A stretch of 38,508 nucleotides of DNA. Source: a virus. This document shows positions 12,212 to 21,255 of the stretch, in pieces (within the stretch, counting starts at the first letter, position 1; each line of letters opens with the position of its first letter). The position numbers and the translations under genes are program-made. The stretch lies in IMG/VR virus record IMGVR_UViG_3300021962_000266, positions 1 through 38,508 of that record, one strand, 5' to 3'. The notes under the pieces are model-generated. The model had not been told where the DNA came from. It saw nothing but the letters and a program-made list of their open reading frames with translations, and did no database searches.

Positions 12212-12221
12212 ATAGAAAAAA

Positions 12222-13475
12222 ATGGCAACAGTTATACAACTTACAGCGTGTACAGGAGGTTCTATCATTAATGTGTTGGACCGATATGATGATTATTTAA
12301 CCGGAGATATAGGATATTTTAATTTTACAGGGGCAACCGAAAGTGGATGTTACGAGGTTGTTGCAATGTCTGGAGGTAGTTCTTCCGATACAATTTTAGC
12401 CGCAAATGTTGGATTTACTGATTGTGCTGAATGTCAAAATAGTGAACTTTGGACCATAAGTTCATGTATTGATGGGCTAACATATACCGTTGATTTTGGT
12501 GTCAATTCATCCGCGGTAACAGGTAATACTGTTTATTATTTAACTTTTGCCGGAGATATACCCGCAGGTTGTTTTACTGTGGAATTAAAACTTCCATCTG
12601 GAGTAGTAGATAGAACTGTTTCTTCCGTTGGATACGATTATAATAATTGTTCAGATTGTATTGCCGGTAATACCGCTAGATACATATTAGCGGCTTGTAG
12701 TGGCGGTACTGCGGTCTACATTGATTTTCCAATAGACAACCTACCAGCGGTAGGTGGTAGTTACTATCTTACATTTACAGGAAGTACTCCTGATGGTTGT
12801 TATGAGGTTGTAAATACCGCAGAACCTGGTGTGGGTAGTGATTTAGTGGTAACTATGTCTGAAGATTTTGGAGATTGTGTATCATGTTTAAATGAACCGA
12901 CACCAACTCCAACACCAAGTGTTACTCCTACAAAAACACCGACACCAACGGTTACTAAGACACCAACAGTAACACCAACTAAGACATCCACACCAACTCC
13001 AAGTGTAACAACAACAAAAACACCGACACCAACTAATACCGTAACACCAACTAATACCGTAACACCAACAAGGACAGTAACACCTACGCCAAGTATTACC
13101 GCAACTAAAACTCCAACACCAACCTTAACTAAAACACCAACTAATACACCAACACCTAGTTTTACACCAACAAATACGGCATCACCAACAGTTACTCCTA
13201 CTGTTACACCAACAAATACGGCATCACCAACAGTTACTCCATCAGTAACTCCAACACAAACTAATACACCATCACCTTCATTCACTCCTTTTTTCACAAT
13301 TGAGGAGGGTACTGAATATTTTATGTGTGTAGTTTGTCCTGAAGAAGGATTAACAGGATTCACATTTACACCGACTACGGTTCCACATCCTGTGGCATCA
13401 AACGCACAAGAAAATATTTCCATTGTACAGATGGGTGCGGTAGCTATTGGAGGACCAAACGGATTAAACAACTAA
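12222..13475 (+). CDS. fibre-like surface protein: three Cys modules plus Thr/Pro-rich stalk
   Basis: A 417-residue protein, probably exposed on the virion. Residues about 1-225 form three repeats of about 72 residues, each with a Cys near the start, a YYLTFxG-type strand, G-C-(Y/F)-(E/T)-V and a closing CxxC (CAEC, CSDC, CVSC). Residues about 226-355 are a Thr/Pro/Ser-rich linker of [12 protein letters not shown] and NTVTPT units, expected to be extended. A C-terminal part (about 360-417) has a CVVC and ends [10 protein letters not shown]. The layout suggests a stalked adhesin or head fibre. Codons in the linker are themselves repeated, including two 35-nt identical copies, so length may vary between strains. 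Confidence 0.65.
   Translation: MATVIQLTACTGGSIINVLDRYDDYLTGDIGYFNFTGATESGCYEVVAMSGGSSSDTILAANVGFTDCAECQNSELWTISSCIDGLTYTVDFGVNSSAVTGNTVYYLTFAGDIPAGCFTVELKLPSGVVDRTVSSVGYDYNNCSDCIAGNTARYILAACSGGTAVYIDFPIDNLPAVGGSYYLTFTGSTPDGCYEVVNTAEPGVGSDLVVTMSEDFGDCVSCLNEPTPTPTPSVTPTKTPTPTVTKTPTVTPTKTSTPTPSVTTTKTPTPTNTVTPTNTVTPTRTVTPTPSITATKTPTPTLTKTPTNTPTPSFTPTNTASPTVTPTVTPTNTASPTVTPSVTPTQTNTPSPSFTPFFTIEEGTEYFMCVVCPEEGLTGFTFTPTTVPHPVASNAQENISIVQMGAVAIGGPNGLNN
12899..13283 (+). repeat. low-complexity Thr/Pro-coding repeat region
   Basis: Tandem, imperfect ACACCAACN units encoding TPT-type peptides. A 35-nt stretch occurs twice without change (13164-13198 and 13206-13240, period 42 nt), and an 18-nt unit near 13033-13068 is also doubled. 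Confidence 0.85.
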
Positions 13476-13500
13476 AATAATATCAAAAAAATAATATATC

Positions 13501-14778
13501 ATGGCAGATTTAAAACCAATAGGAAGTGAAAAACTTCAAGGACAAGAAAAATTAGCAAGAATCATGGAAATTGCTAGATACAAAGAAACTAGTCCTAGTA
13601 ATATAAACGAAACAGCAAAAGATGAATTTTCAAGAATCTTAGCAGATGGTAATGAATATCATATTGTTAAAGAAAAAGTTGGATATATCATTAAGAAATC
13701 GGTAAACGAATCTTTGGAGTATACTGAACCTATGAAGAATAGAAAGTACTATTCAAGTTATTCTCAGGCACTTAAAAGATTAAATTTGTTAGCAAGAGAA
13801 ATGAATGCAATTCACGAAAGTGAAGAAGAAATTTCATTATTTGGAGAACAAAAAAAGTTTGTGTTAAAAACACCAACACCACCAGCACCTGAACCTGTTG
13901 CAGAACCTGCGGCTGAATTACCTCCACCAGCACCTGAGGCGGCACCTGAGGGTGGTGAAGACATGGGTGACATGGGTGATATGGGTGATATGGGTGCGGA
14001 TATGCCTGAACCATCGGCAGATGAGCCAATGTCAGACATTGACGCGGCAGAACCTGACGACGAAGAAGAAGTTACCATGAAAACCATTCAAAAATTGACA
14101 GGCAAATTAGGTCAAAAAATTAGAGTAATTAATGACTCAGTTGGAATGACTTCAGATGATGTTAAATATGTAATAAATTCTGTGTTGTCCGCATTGAATC
14201 TTTCTTTGTTAGATGAGAACGACAAACAGGATATTATGGATAGATTAGAAGAGGCACCTGAAAGTTCTGAGGAACCAATGGGTGGAGAAGATGAACCAAT
14301 GGGTGACGAAGGTGATTCATTACCTGATTTAACAGATTTAGGTCTTGATGATACTGAGGCACCTGCTGAACCAGCAGGAGAAATGGCTGAATTGGAAGAA
14401 GAAGGTGGTCCTGAGAAAGGTTACAAACCAGGAAGCAACCATCCGTTCACTACCAAAGTATCCAAAATAATGGATTCAGTATTTGCTGAATCTAAAGTTG
14501 ACAAAGTTCTCAAAGGTTATTTTAATATTTCTGAATCAGAAAAGAAATTTAAAAAGAACGTTGAGGTTGAAAAACATATCGATAGACAGAACCACATCAA
14601 GAAAACAATTTCATCAATCAAAAAATTGAGTGAAACCGTTGAACAAGAAATGGCTTCTGAATTTATCATTAAAGAAAACTCAGATTATAGATTGTTGGGT
14701 AAAACAAACAAAAATAATTTGGTGTTTGAAAGTGAAGGAATTCAAATCAAAGTTACTCCAAAAGGTGAAATTCTATGA
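13501..14778 (+). CDS. acidic virion or prohead-core-like protein
   Basis: A 425-residue protein of unknown family with three parts. A basic and hydrophobic N-terminus (1-110) contains YHIVKEKVGYIIKKSV and a YYSSYSQALKRLNLLAREMN helix. A very acidic, Pro/Ala-rich middle (about 125-310) has repeated MGDMGD units and an EEVTMKTIQKLTGKLGQKIR helix pair. A Lys-rich C-terminus (about 320-425) has SNHPFTTKVSKIMDSVF. Several (I/L)xE-S sequences (IHE-S, ISE-S) resemble prohead-protease sites. It is the first gene of a four-gene set leading to terminase (next start overlaps by 4 nt), so a head or DNA-packaging role is likely. Confidence 0.55.
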   Translation: MADLKPIGSEKLQGQEKLARIMEIARYKETSPSNINETAKDEFSRILADGNEYHIVKEKVGYIIKKSVNESLEYTEPMKNRKYYSSYSQALKRLNLLAREMNAIHESEEEISLFGEQKKFVLKTPTPPAPEPVAEPAAELPPPAPEAAPEGGEDMGDMGDMGDMGADMPEPSADEPMSDIDAAEPDDEEEVTMKTIQKLTGKLGQKIRVINDSVGMTSDDVKYVINSVLSALNLSLLDENDKQDIMDRLEEAPESSEEPMGGEDEPMGDEGDSLPDLTDLGLDDTEAPAEPAGEMAELEEEGGPEKGYKPGSNHPFTTKVSKIMDSVFAESKVDKVLKGYFNISESEKKFKKNVEVEKHIDRQNHIKKTISSIKKLSETVEQEMASEFIIKENSDYRLLGKTNKNNLVFESEGIQIKVTPKGEIL

Positions 14779-15173
14779 GTCATCTAATCTATGTAAATAG
14801 TTTAGGACCCAATTATAAGGGTGACAATATATATGAATTTATCTTTAGTGAAGAGTATGATGTTTGGGGGGAGGAATGGGACAAGAAACCAGCTCATGGA
14901 GCACCACAACCCCCTGAATTGCCTTATGTAAAAAATGTCGGAATTTTGAAAAACTCTAATATTACATTAGAATTGGTTCAGAACTCCGACTATTTTGCTG
15001 TTACAGACGCTATGGAAGATGTAATAGCATTAGCGTGGGAAACTGATGAATCATGTGAAAACGAAAAAAGATTAGTTTTCAAATTTGGTGACTCAGAAAA
15101 AATAATAAAAGACAAATTATACGAAAGAGATTTGTTATTACATTTTGACAAAGAAGAAATCTATGAGAACTAA
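14775..15173 (+). CDS. small acidic structural-operon protein
   Basis: A 132-residue protein (MSHLIYVNSLGPNYKGDNIY) beginning in an ATGA overlap with the previous gene, which indicates translational coupling. It is acidic, rich in Trp and Tyr near the middle (WGEEWDKKP), and continues AVTDAMEDVIALAWETDESC. No membrane segment or known domain was seen. Because it lies between two head-region genes and is coupled to both (the next gene starts 11 nt before its stop), it probably helps build or fill the head. Nothing more specific can be supported. Confidence 0.6.
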   Translation: MSHLIYVNSLGPNYKGDNIYEFIFSEEYDVWGEEWDKKPAHGAPQPPELPYVKNVGILKNSNITLELVQNSDYFAVTDAMEDVIALAWETDESCENEKRLVFKFGDSEKIIKDKLYERDLLLHFDKEEIYEN

Positions 15174-16038
15174 AAAAATATCATTTTTGATGGAGAATGG
15201 TTTACCATCAAAATTCTTAATTAACTTATCTGATAAGCAAGTTGATAACTTATATAACAAGTATTTGAGCGAACAACCACAACCGATTGTTAGAACAAAG
15301 ACTGTTAAACAAATAGAAATTCCAACAGGTAGTGAAACTTCTGTGGGTGGCGTTTCTGTCGCTAATAAAGCCGGTAAAACTGTTGTAACAACGACTGCCG
15401 AGGGTGAAATGAAGGAGGATGATACAATTGAAAAAGACCCATTCCAAACAGTGTCCACTCAAGACAAAAGACAAGTAGGTCCAAGTGATTATGGTAACAA
15501 CCCAACAAAAGACGCTGAAATGGATGCGGATGATGCTGATGGTATGGACATTTTGGAGGCTAAGAAGAAGAAAAAATCTAAATACAATCCTTGGGCGGTT
15601 TGTACATCACAAATGGGTAAAGAGTTTGGAACGACAGAAAGAAGTGATTGGTCTAAACCACAAATGGCAAAATACGAAAGATGTGTTAAAGATGTTAAAA
15701 AATCTATCAAAGAAGGTAAAGACCCTTACGAATCTTTATTGGAATCACACATTATGGAGTTAGTTGGTAAACATGTTAATGAAAACATGCAACTTGTTAG
15801 TTTCAAAAAATTGGACAAACCGATTGGAAAGATGTATTCTTCTAAAAAGTCAAATCCTATGGAAGCAGCAGAACCAGCGGTAAAACCAAGAACCGCACCA
15901 CCAAAAACAAAACCTGGTGTAAAACCAAGTAAACCTAATCCTTATCAACCACCAAAGGAAACTCCAAAAGAAAAACCAAGAGCACAAGATTATAAATCAA
16001 TGTTTATTTCGGCTTTGAATCAATTGTTAGGAAAATAA
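15163..16038 (+). CDS. basic protein with NPWAVC module, candidate virion protein
   Basis: A 291-residue protein. The start at 15163 overlaps the upstream stop by 11 nt; an earlier in-frame start would overlap more. The N-terminal third is moderately acidic. At about 131-135 the sequence DILEA fits a prohead-protease site (ILE-A), directly before a basic module KKKKKSKYNPWAVCTSQMG with paired cysteines (NPWAVC and YERC). Cutting there would release a Lys-rich C-terminal piece. The rest has a Pro/Lys-rich linker and an amphipathic C-terminus (SMFISALNQLLGK). It ends 1 nt before the next start. DNA or protein compaction in the head is possible but unproven. Confidence 0.55.
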   Translation: MRTKKISFLMENGLPSKFLINLSDKQVDNLYNKYLSEQPQPIVRTKTVKQIEIPTGSETSVGGVSVANKAGKTVVTTTAEGEMKEDDTIEKDPFQTVSTQDKRQVGPSDYGNNPTKDAEMDADDADGMDILEAKKKKKSKYNPWAVCTSQMGKEFGTTERSDWSKPQMAKYERCVKDVKKSIKEGKDPYESLLESHIMELVGKHVNENMQLVSFKKLDKPIGKMYSSKKSNPMEAAEPAVKPRTAPPKTKPGVKPSKPNPYQPPKETPKEKPRAQDYKSMFISALNQLLGK

Positions 16039-16039
16039 A

Positions 16040-17560
16040 ATGGCAAAGAAATTAAGAACTGAGGCTCCTATGGATTTTGGGGATATGCCCGAAAGACCAT
16101 CATCAGGTATCCAAAGAAGATTGGCTGCCGGTGAAACTATTTTTCAGGGGAATCCAGCTATACCACAGGTTCCTGGCGAATCTTCTTATTTGGAAAAAAA
16201 TGCTAGTCAACGTTTTGCGGAAGTAATTCAAATGGCTCGTAGATTTACCGGAAGACAAAATTTATCTTCTGATTCGGTTATTCGTATGTTGGCCATGGAA
16301 ATGTTAGGAGACGTTCAAAAAGTTATGAGCGTTGAAATGGGAAACCCACAAACTATGGAGAAATTAGTTAACTTTGCCATAGATATTATTCAAAAAGAAT
16401 ACAACATTGATGATTGTTCTTATTTGTTTGACGCTCAGTTTGTTGATTTATATGGAATTCCCGCATCTCAATTTAGAACCAGACCTGAACCACGTCAACA
16501 ACAACCCGACGATGATGAAGATGAGGAAGAAAGTGATGAGGAACAAACGCCCGATTTTTCATTTCCATCTTTTGAAATGGAAAGAACTGATGAAGATTTT
16601 GAATTAGAAAAACATAAGAGACAAATTATTAATGCTTTAGTTCAAGGAAGTGCAAAAAAATTCCATTGGATTATTTTGGACCCGAATGTAAAATCGGCAT
16701 TAGATGACATTGACCCTGACTTACAAAGAACATACGCCAAAATTATGGCAACAAATGATTTGTTATATTGGTCAATGGATGATATGATTCAAGCCATGTC
16801 TTCTTCAGGTCAAGGTGCTGGAGGTTCTGCTGAAGCCAACTTTGATGAAGAAAATTATCCACAATGGCAACCAGGTCAAACTTACAGAAAACGTGATATC
16901 GTAAATTACAACGGTGCTGACTATTTGTGTCAAACACAACAGGTTCAATCCCAAGTAAATCCTGAAGACGATGATACCAATTGGTGTCCAAAACCTCAGG
17001 TAAAACTTACTGTTAGAGCAACTACATTTGTTATTATGGTTCACGAATTAGGTAAGGCGGTAGAATCAGCATTAGCTAAATTTGGTTTACCTGAAGACCC
17101 AGTAATTGCTGCGGATGTTATGGGTCAAACAGACACAATGATGGCAGAACCTGACCAAATAAGAATCGGTGTTGGTATGGTTGGGCAATTGAGAAGTTTG
17201 TTACCTGATGAATTATTCAAAGACGATGTAGGTGATTTACCTAACTGGTTTAAAATGTATTTTTATAGAAAACCTGCTGAAGAATTTTTATTATTAATTA
17301 GAAATGTTTTGTCCGAAAATCCTAGAGATAATGAAAAGGCAAAAAAAGAATTTGAATATATTTTAGCTCAGGCAAAAAAATCACGCGAAAATGCGTCTAA
17401 AAAGGATGGTGATAAAGACTACGGTGATGATGAAGACTACGGTGATGATGAAGACTACGGTGATGATGAAACACCAACATTACCAACAGACGATGGTGAT
17501 GACGGATTTGAGGATTTAGATGATTTCCTGAGTAGTATGGGAATTGGCCCTTCTAAATAA
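16040..17560 (+). CDS. structural protein with an internal CBM5/12-like module
   Basis: A 506-residue protein encoded just before terminase. The N-terminal half (about 55-250) is helical (SQRFAEVIQMARRF, MEKLVNFAIDIIQKEY) and includes an acidic loop. Around residues 272-320 lies a block that reads YPQWQPGQTYRKRDIVNYNG, followed by ADYLCQTQQ and TNWCPK. The Trp, Tyr and Cys spacing resembles chitin-binding CBM5/12 modules. The C-terminus resumes helices (EEFLLLIRNVLSE) and ends in a DYGDDE triple repeat and an acidic tail. It is probably a head or neck protein that also displays a carbohydrate-binding part. It ends at a hairpin that precedes terminase. Confidence 0.6.
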   Translation: MAKKLRTEAPMDFGDMPERPSSGIQRRLAAGETIFQGNPAIPQVPGESSYLEKNASQRFAEVIQMARRFTGRQNLSSDSVIRMLAMEMLGDVQKVMSVEMGNPQTMEKLVNFAIDIIQKEYNIDDCSYLFDAQFVDLYGIPASQFRTRPEPRQQQPDDDEDEEESDEEQTPDFSFPSFEMERTDEDFELEKHKRQIINALVQGSAKKFHWIILDPNVKSALDDIDPDLQRTYAKIMATNDLLYWSMDDMIQAMSSSGQGAGGSAEANFDEENYPQWQPGQTYRKRDIVNYNGADYLCQTQQVQSQVNPEDDDTNWCPKPQVKLTVRATTFVIMVHELGKAVESALAKFGLPEDPVIAADVMGQTDTMMAEPDQIRIGVGMVGQLRSLLPDELFKDDVGDLPNWFKMYFYRKPAEEFLLLIRNVLSENPRDNEKAKKEFEYILAQAKKSRENASKKDGDKDYGDDEDYGDDEDYGDDETPTLPTDDGDDGFEDLDDFLSSMGIGPSK

Positions 17561-17566
17561 CAACAG

Positions 17567-17597
17567 AACCCTATATTTATTGATATAGGGTTTTTTT
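17567..17597 (+). terminator. terminator hairpin fused to a late-type element before terminase
   Basis: AACCCTATAT (17567-17576) pairs perfectly with ATATAGGGTT (17583-17592), loop TTATTG, then five more T and immediately the terminase ATG. The late-type TATATTTAT (17572-17580) lies inside the hairpin, so the same DNA may end one transcript and start the next. Confidence 0.75.
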
Positions 17598-19373
17598 ATG
17601 GCTATAACTAAAGAACAATTACTTTTAGAAACTGCAAGGTGTATTAAGAATACACCATACGCACTAAAGACTTATCTACATACGTACGATAACACACAGT
17701 CAAAATACGTACCTTTAGAGTTATTTCCTGACCAAGTTAGACTTATTCAGGATTATGATTCTCATAATGAAAATATTGCACTAAAGTATCGTCAGGCGGG
17801 AGTATCAACGGTAACCGCCGCTTGGGTTTCAAAACGATTGGTTTTTGCCAACAAAAACAAACCTGAAAAAATATTGATTATTGCCAACAAATTAGACACT
17901 GCGGTAGAAATGGCAAACAAAGTAAGAGAATTTACCGAACAATGGCCAAAATGGGTCAACGTTGGATTCTCACCTGAAAAGAACGCCGCAAGACACTTTA
18001 AACTAACAAACAAATGTGAAGTAAAAGCCGTAGCAACATCAAAAGATGCACTTCGTGGTTATACCCCAACCATACTTATATTTGACGAGGCGGCGTATAT
18101 TGATGCCGATGATGACTTTTGGGCGGCTTGTATGGCATCACTTTCCACAGGTGGTAAAGTGATTGTAATATCAACTCCAAACGGATACGACCCAATTTAT
18201 TATAGTATCTACGAACAGGCCGCAAAAGGTGTTAACGAATTCAAAGTATCTGACATGTATTGGTATCGTGACCCACGTTATACCAAAGATTTATATATGG
18301 TTAAAACAGATAGTTTGGTTGATTTCTTGTTAGACCGAAACAACTACCCTAACACAGAAATACTTGATTTAAGTGGAGACCCATACCAACGTGATATTAA
18401 CGATATCAAAGAATTAATGAACAAAGGTTACAAACCATGTTCCGCTTGGTTTGAGGCGATGGTTAAAAAGTTAAAATATGATAAAAGAAAAATATCTCAG
18501 GAATTAGAGTGTAACTTTTTGGGTTCAGGTGATAACGTATTTGACTCAAACCTACTTCAAAAAATTTCTGAAACCATGATTAAAGAACCATCATCAAAAA
18601 TGATGGCAAATAGTTTGTGGATATGGAAAGAACCTGTTATGGGACACAAATATGTTATGGGTGTGGACGTTTCTCGTGGCGATTCTGAAGACTTTTCATC
18701 CATACAGATTATTGATTTTGATGAAAGAGAACAAGTGTTGGAATATGTTGGTAAAACCCCACCTGATATGTTGGCCGAAATCGCCTACAAGTGGGCGACC
18801 ATGTATTCTGCATATATTGTAATTGATATCACGGGTGGAATGGGTGTTGCCACATCAAGAAAACTTCAAGAACTTGGATATAGAGATTTATATGTAGACG
18901 GTGTTGAGTTGGGTAATAAGTGGAAATATGACCCAAAGACAGCAGACAAAATACCCGGTATTAACTTTAACTCAAAACGTGTCCAAATTATTAGTGCTTT
19001 TGAGGAGGGGATGAGACACGGGTTTAGAATATATTCATCTAGATTATTAAATGAGATGAATACTTTTGTTTATCTTAACGGAAGACCTGACCACATGAAA
19101 GGTCAACATGATGACTTACTGATGAGTTTGGCAATGGCTCTATATGTATGTGAAATATCGTTTACCCAACTGAAAAAAGTTGACGATTTAACAAAAGTTA
19201 TGTTAGAGTCTTGGACGGTTAATTCTCACGACAATTCGGCAATAACAGGGTTTAATCCAAACATTCCGGTCTTTAACGATAGAGAAAGTGATAAAAATGT
19301 TTACAGAAATCAACCAACCAGACAAGATTATCAAGATTATCGTTGGGTCTTTGGTGGAATGGGGTTTAAATAA
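17598..19373 (+). CDS. terminase large subunit (T4 gp17-like)
   Basis: A 591-residue packaging motor. The ATPase half has a Walker A variant KYRQAGVST (about 63-71) and Walker B ILIFDEAAY (about 160-168). The RNase H-like nuclease half has three acidic sites: GVDVSRGD (about 354-361), VIDITGG (about 410-416) and HDDLLMSLA (about 503-511). The protein pumps DNA into the prohead through the portal and cuts the concatemer. ATG at 17598 sits on the T tract of the preceding hairpin with no Shine-Dalgarno. The length is normal for T4-type enzymes. No small terminase subunit was identified nearby. Confidence 0.95.
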   Translation: MAITKEQLLLETARCIKNTPYALKTYLHTYDNTQSKYVPLELFPDQVRLIQDYDSHNENIALKYRQAGVSTVTAAWVSKRLVFANKNKPEKILIIANKLDTAVEMANKVREFTEQWPKWVNVGFSPEKNAARHFKLTNKCEVKAVATSKDALRGYTPTILIFDEAAYIDADDDFWAACMASLSTGGKVIVISTPNGYDPIYYSIYEQAAKGVNEFKVSDMYWYRDPRYTKDLYMVKTDSLVDFLLDRNNYPNTEILDLSGDPYQRDINDIKELMNKGYKPCSAWFEAMVKKLKYDKRKISQELECNFLGSGDNVFDSNLLQKISETMIKEPSSKMMANSLWIWKEPVMGHKYVMGVDVSRGDSEDFSSIQIIDFDEREQVLEYVGKTPPDMLAEIAYKWATMYSAYIVIDITGGMGVATSRKLQELGYRDLYVDGVELGNKWKYDPKTADKIPGINFNSKRVQIISAFEEGMRHGFRIYSSRLLNEMNTFVYLNGRPDHMKGQHDDLLMSLAMALYVCEISFTQLKKVDDLTKVMLESWTVNSHDNSAITGFNPNIPVFNDRESDKNVYRNQPTRQDYQDYRWVFGGMGFK

Positions 19374-19386
19374 ATCAATATCAAAT

Positions 19387-19396
19387 TATATTTAAT
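19387..19396 (+). promoter_or_regulatory. late-type TATATTTAAT element
   Basis: A variant with TTTAAT instead of TTTAT, 3 nt before the portal ATG at 19400. Confidence 0.5.
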
Positions 19397-19399
19397 GAT

Positions 19400-21244
19400 A
19401 TGAGCGAAAATATGACTATATGGCAGAGGTTAACCCAAACCTTTGGACCCGATTCCCTTTTGGGTCAAGATGCCCCTGTCTACAAGTATGATAAAAAAGA
19501 ATTACTTAGAACCACTGACAAAAGACAATATGAGTTAGAAAAACTCCAAGCACAACAAACTGCGTTTCTTTCTAATCAGTGGGCAAAAATAGAAAATAAT
19601 CTTTACCAACAAGCCGTATATTACGAACCAACTAGACTATCCGCATTTTATGATTACGAGAGTATGGAGTACACTCCTGAAATTTCTGCGGCTTTGGATG
19701 CATATGCTGAAGAATCTACAACGGTAGATGAAAACGGATTTATGTTACAGATTTATTCTGAATCAAAAAGAATTAAATCAATTCTAACTGATTTGTTTAA
19801 CAATGTTTTGGACGTTAACACAAACTTACAAATGTGGACAAGAAACGTATGTAAGTATGGTGATAATTTTGTGTATTTAAAACTTGACCCTGAGAAAGGG
19901 GTTGTGGGTTCATTTCAGTTACCAAACATTGAGATGGAACGTATTGAAAGGGGTATGACACCAAATACAGTTTCAACCGCAGAAAACGAACAAAAAGCAT
20001 TAAAATTTGCTTGGAAAAATAAACAAATGGAATACCAATCGTGGGAAATCGCTCACTTCCGTTTGTTAGGTGACGATAGAAGACTTCCTTATGGAACATC
20101 CATGTTGGAAAAAGCTCGTAGAACTTGGAAACAATTAATTTTGGCAGAAGATGCGATGTTAATTTATAGAACATCAAGAGCACCTGAAAGACGTGTATTT
20201 AAAGTTTATGTTGGAAACATGGACGACAAAGACGTTCAACCATATGTTCAAAAATTTGCAAACAACTTTAAAAGAGACCAAGTTACGGATTCAAAAACAG
20301 GTAATGTAGACATGAGATATAATCAGATGGCGGTTGACCAAGATTATTTTGTTCCTGTACGTGACCCATCCTCACCAAGCCCAATTGATACTTTACCAGG
20401 GGCACAAAACTTATCCGAAATTGCTGACATTGAATATATCCAAAAGAAATTGTTAACTGCGTTGAGAATACCAAAAGCATTTTTAGGATTTGAAGAAACT
20501 GTGGGTGATGGTAAGAACTTATCATTATTAGATATTCGTTTTGCCAGAACAATTAATAGAATACAAAAATCTATGATTGCCGAATTGAATAAAGTGGCAA
20601 TTGTTCACTTGTTCTTATTAGGTTTTGAAGACGAATTAGGTAACTTTACTTTAGGATTAACAAACCCGTCAAAACAAGCTGATTTATTGGCTATTGATGT
20701 GTGGAAAGAAAAAATGTTGTTATATAAAGACGCAACTACGACTATTGAAGGTATTGCACCAACATCGCAATCATGGGCTAAGAAACACATACTCGGATTC
20801 TCTGATGAAGAAATTAAGTTGGATTTACAACAACAAAGATTGGAAAGAGCAGTTGCCGCTGAATTGACCAATACCGCAACAGTTATTACCAAAACAGGAT
20901 TGTTTGATAATGTTGATAAACTTTATGGTCAACTTAGTGGTCAAACAGGAGGTGGTGTACCAACACCAGGTGCTGAACTTGGTGGCGGAGGTGACTTTGG
21001 TGGCGGAGGTGACTTCGGGGCACCACCACCACCTCTTCCTGGTGGAGAACTTGGTGGTCCACCACCGGGTGGAGAAGTACCACCTCCTCCTGGCGGAGAA
21101 ACGGTTCCTGAAGGAAGAGGAAATAACTATAACATTTTATTAGAAGGTGATTTCTTAACCCCAAATGATTTTTTAGATTTAGGTAAAGGAAGACAATCTT
21201 TAGGTGATATGGACGATGAATTGGGTAGATTATTAAATTCATAA
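19400..21244 (+). CDS. portal protein (T4 gp20-like)
   Basis: A 614-residue protein forming the dodecameric DNA entry vertex. Segments characteristic of the gp20 family include YYEPTRLSAFYDYESMEYTP, AHFRLLGDDRRLPYGTSMLE, RTSRAPERRVFKVYVGN and LRIPKAFLGFEE with the following SLLDIRFARTINRIQ. The C-terminal 100 residues hold an unusual Gly/Pro-rich extension (GGGGDFGGGGDF, PPPPLPGGELGGPPPGGE) ending GRQSLGDMDDELGRLLNS. This lies after the crown region and might be flexible. It follows terminase by 26 nt; in T4 the sheath and tube genes 18 and 19 lie between these two genes and are missing here. Confidence 0.95.
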   Translation: MSENMTIWQRLTQTFGPDSLLGQDAPVYKYDKKELLRTTDKRQYELEKLQAQQTAFLSNQWAKIENNLYQQAVYYEPTRLSAFYDYESMEYTPEISAALDAYAEESTTVDENGFMLQIYSESKRIKSILTDLFNNVLDVNTNLQMWTRNVCKYGDNFVYLKLDPEKGVVGSFQLPNIEMERIERGMTPNTVSTAENEQKALKFAWKNKQMEYQSWEIAHFRLLGDDRRLPYGTSMLEKARRTWKQLILAEDAMLIYRTSRAPERRVFKVYVGNMDDKDVQPYVQKFANNFKRDQVTDSKTGNVDMRYNQMAVDQDYFVPVRDPSSPSPIDTLPGAQNLSEIADIEYIQKKLLTALRIPKAFLGFEETVGDGKNLSLLDIRFARTINRIQKSMIAELNKVAIVHLFLLGFEDELGNFTLGLTNPSKQADLLAIDVWKEKMLLYKDATTTIEGIAPTSQSWAKKHILGFSDEEIKLDLQQQRLERAVAAELTNTATVITKTGLFDNVDKLYGQLSGQTGGGVPTPGAELGGGGDFGGGGDFGAPPPPLPGGELGGPPPGGEVPPPPGGETVPEGRGNNYNILLEGDFLTPNDFLDLGKGRQSLGDMDDELGRLLNS

Positions 21245-21251
21245 TATTTAT
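21245..21251 (+). promoter_or_regulatory. late-type TATTTAT element
   Basis: TATTTAT begins directly after the portal stop codon and ends 4 nt before the ATG at 21256. Confidence 0.65.
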
Positions 21252-21255
21252 TATC

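Noticed and set aside
12899-13283. Possible CRISPR-like array
   Set aside because: Repeats are in frame, imperfect and adjacent without unique spacers; they encode a Thr/Pro linker.
12800-13471. 223-residue open frame on the minus strand opposite the Thr/Pro repeats
   Set aside because: Its Val/Gly repeat (GVGVxVGV) is the antisense of ACACCAAC repeats; the plus frame has normal domain structure, Cys modules and a promoter.
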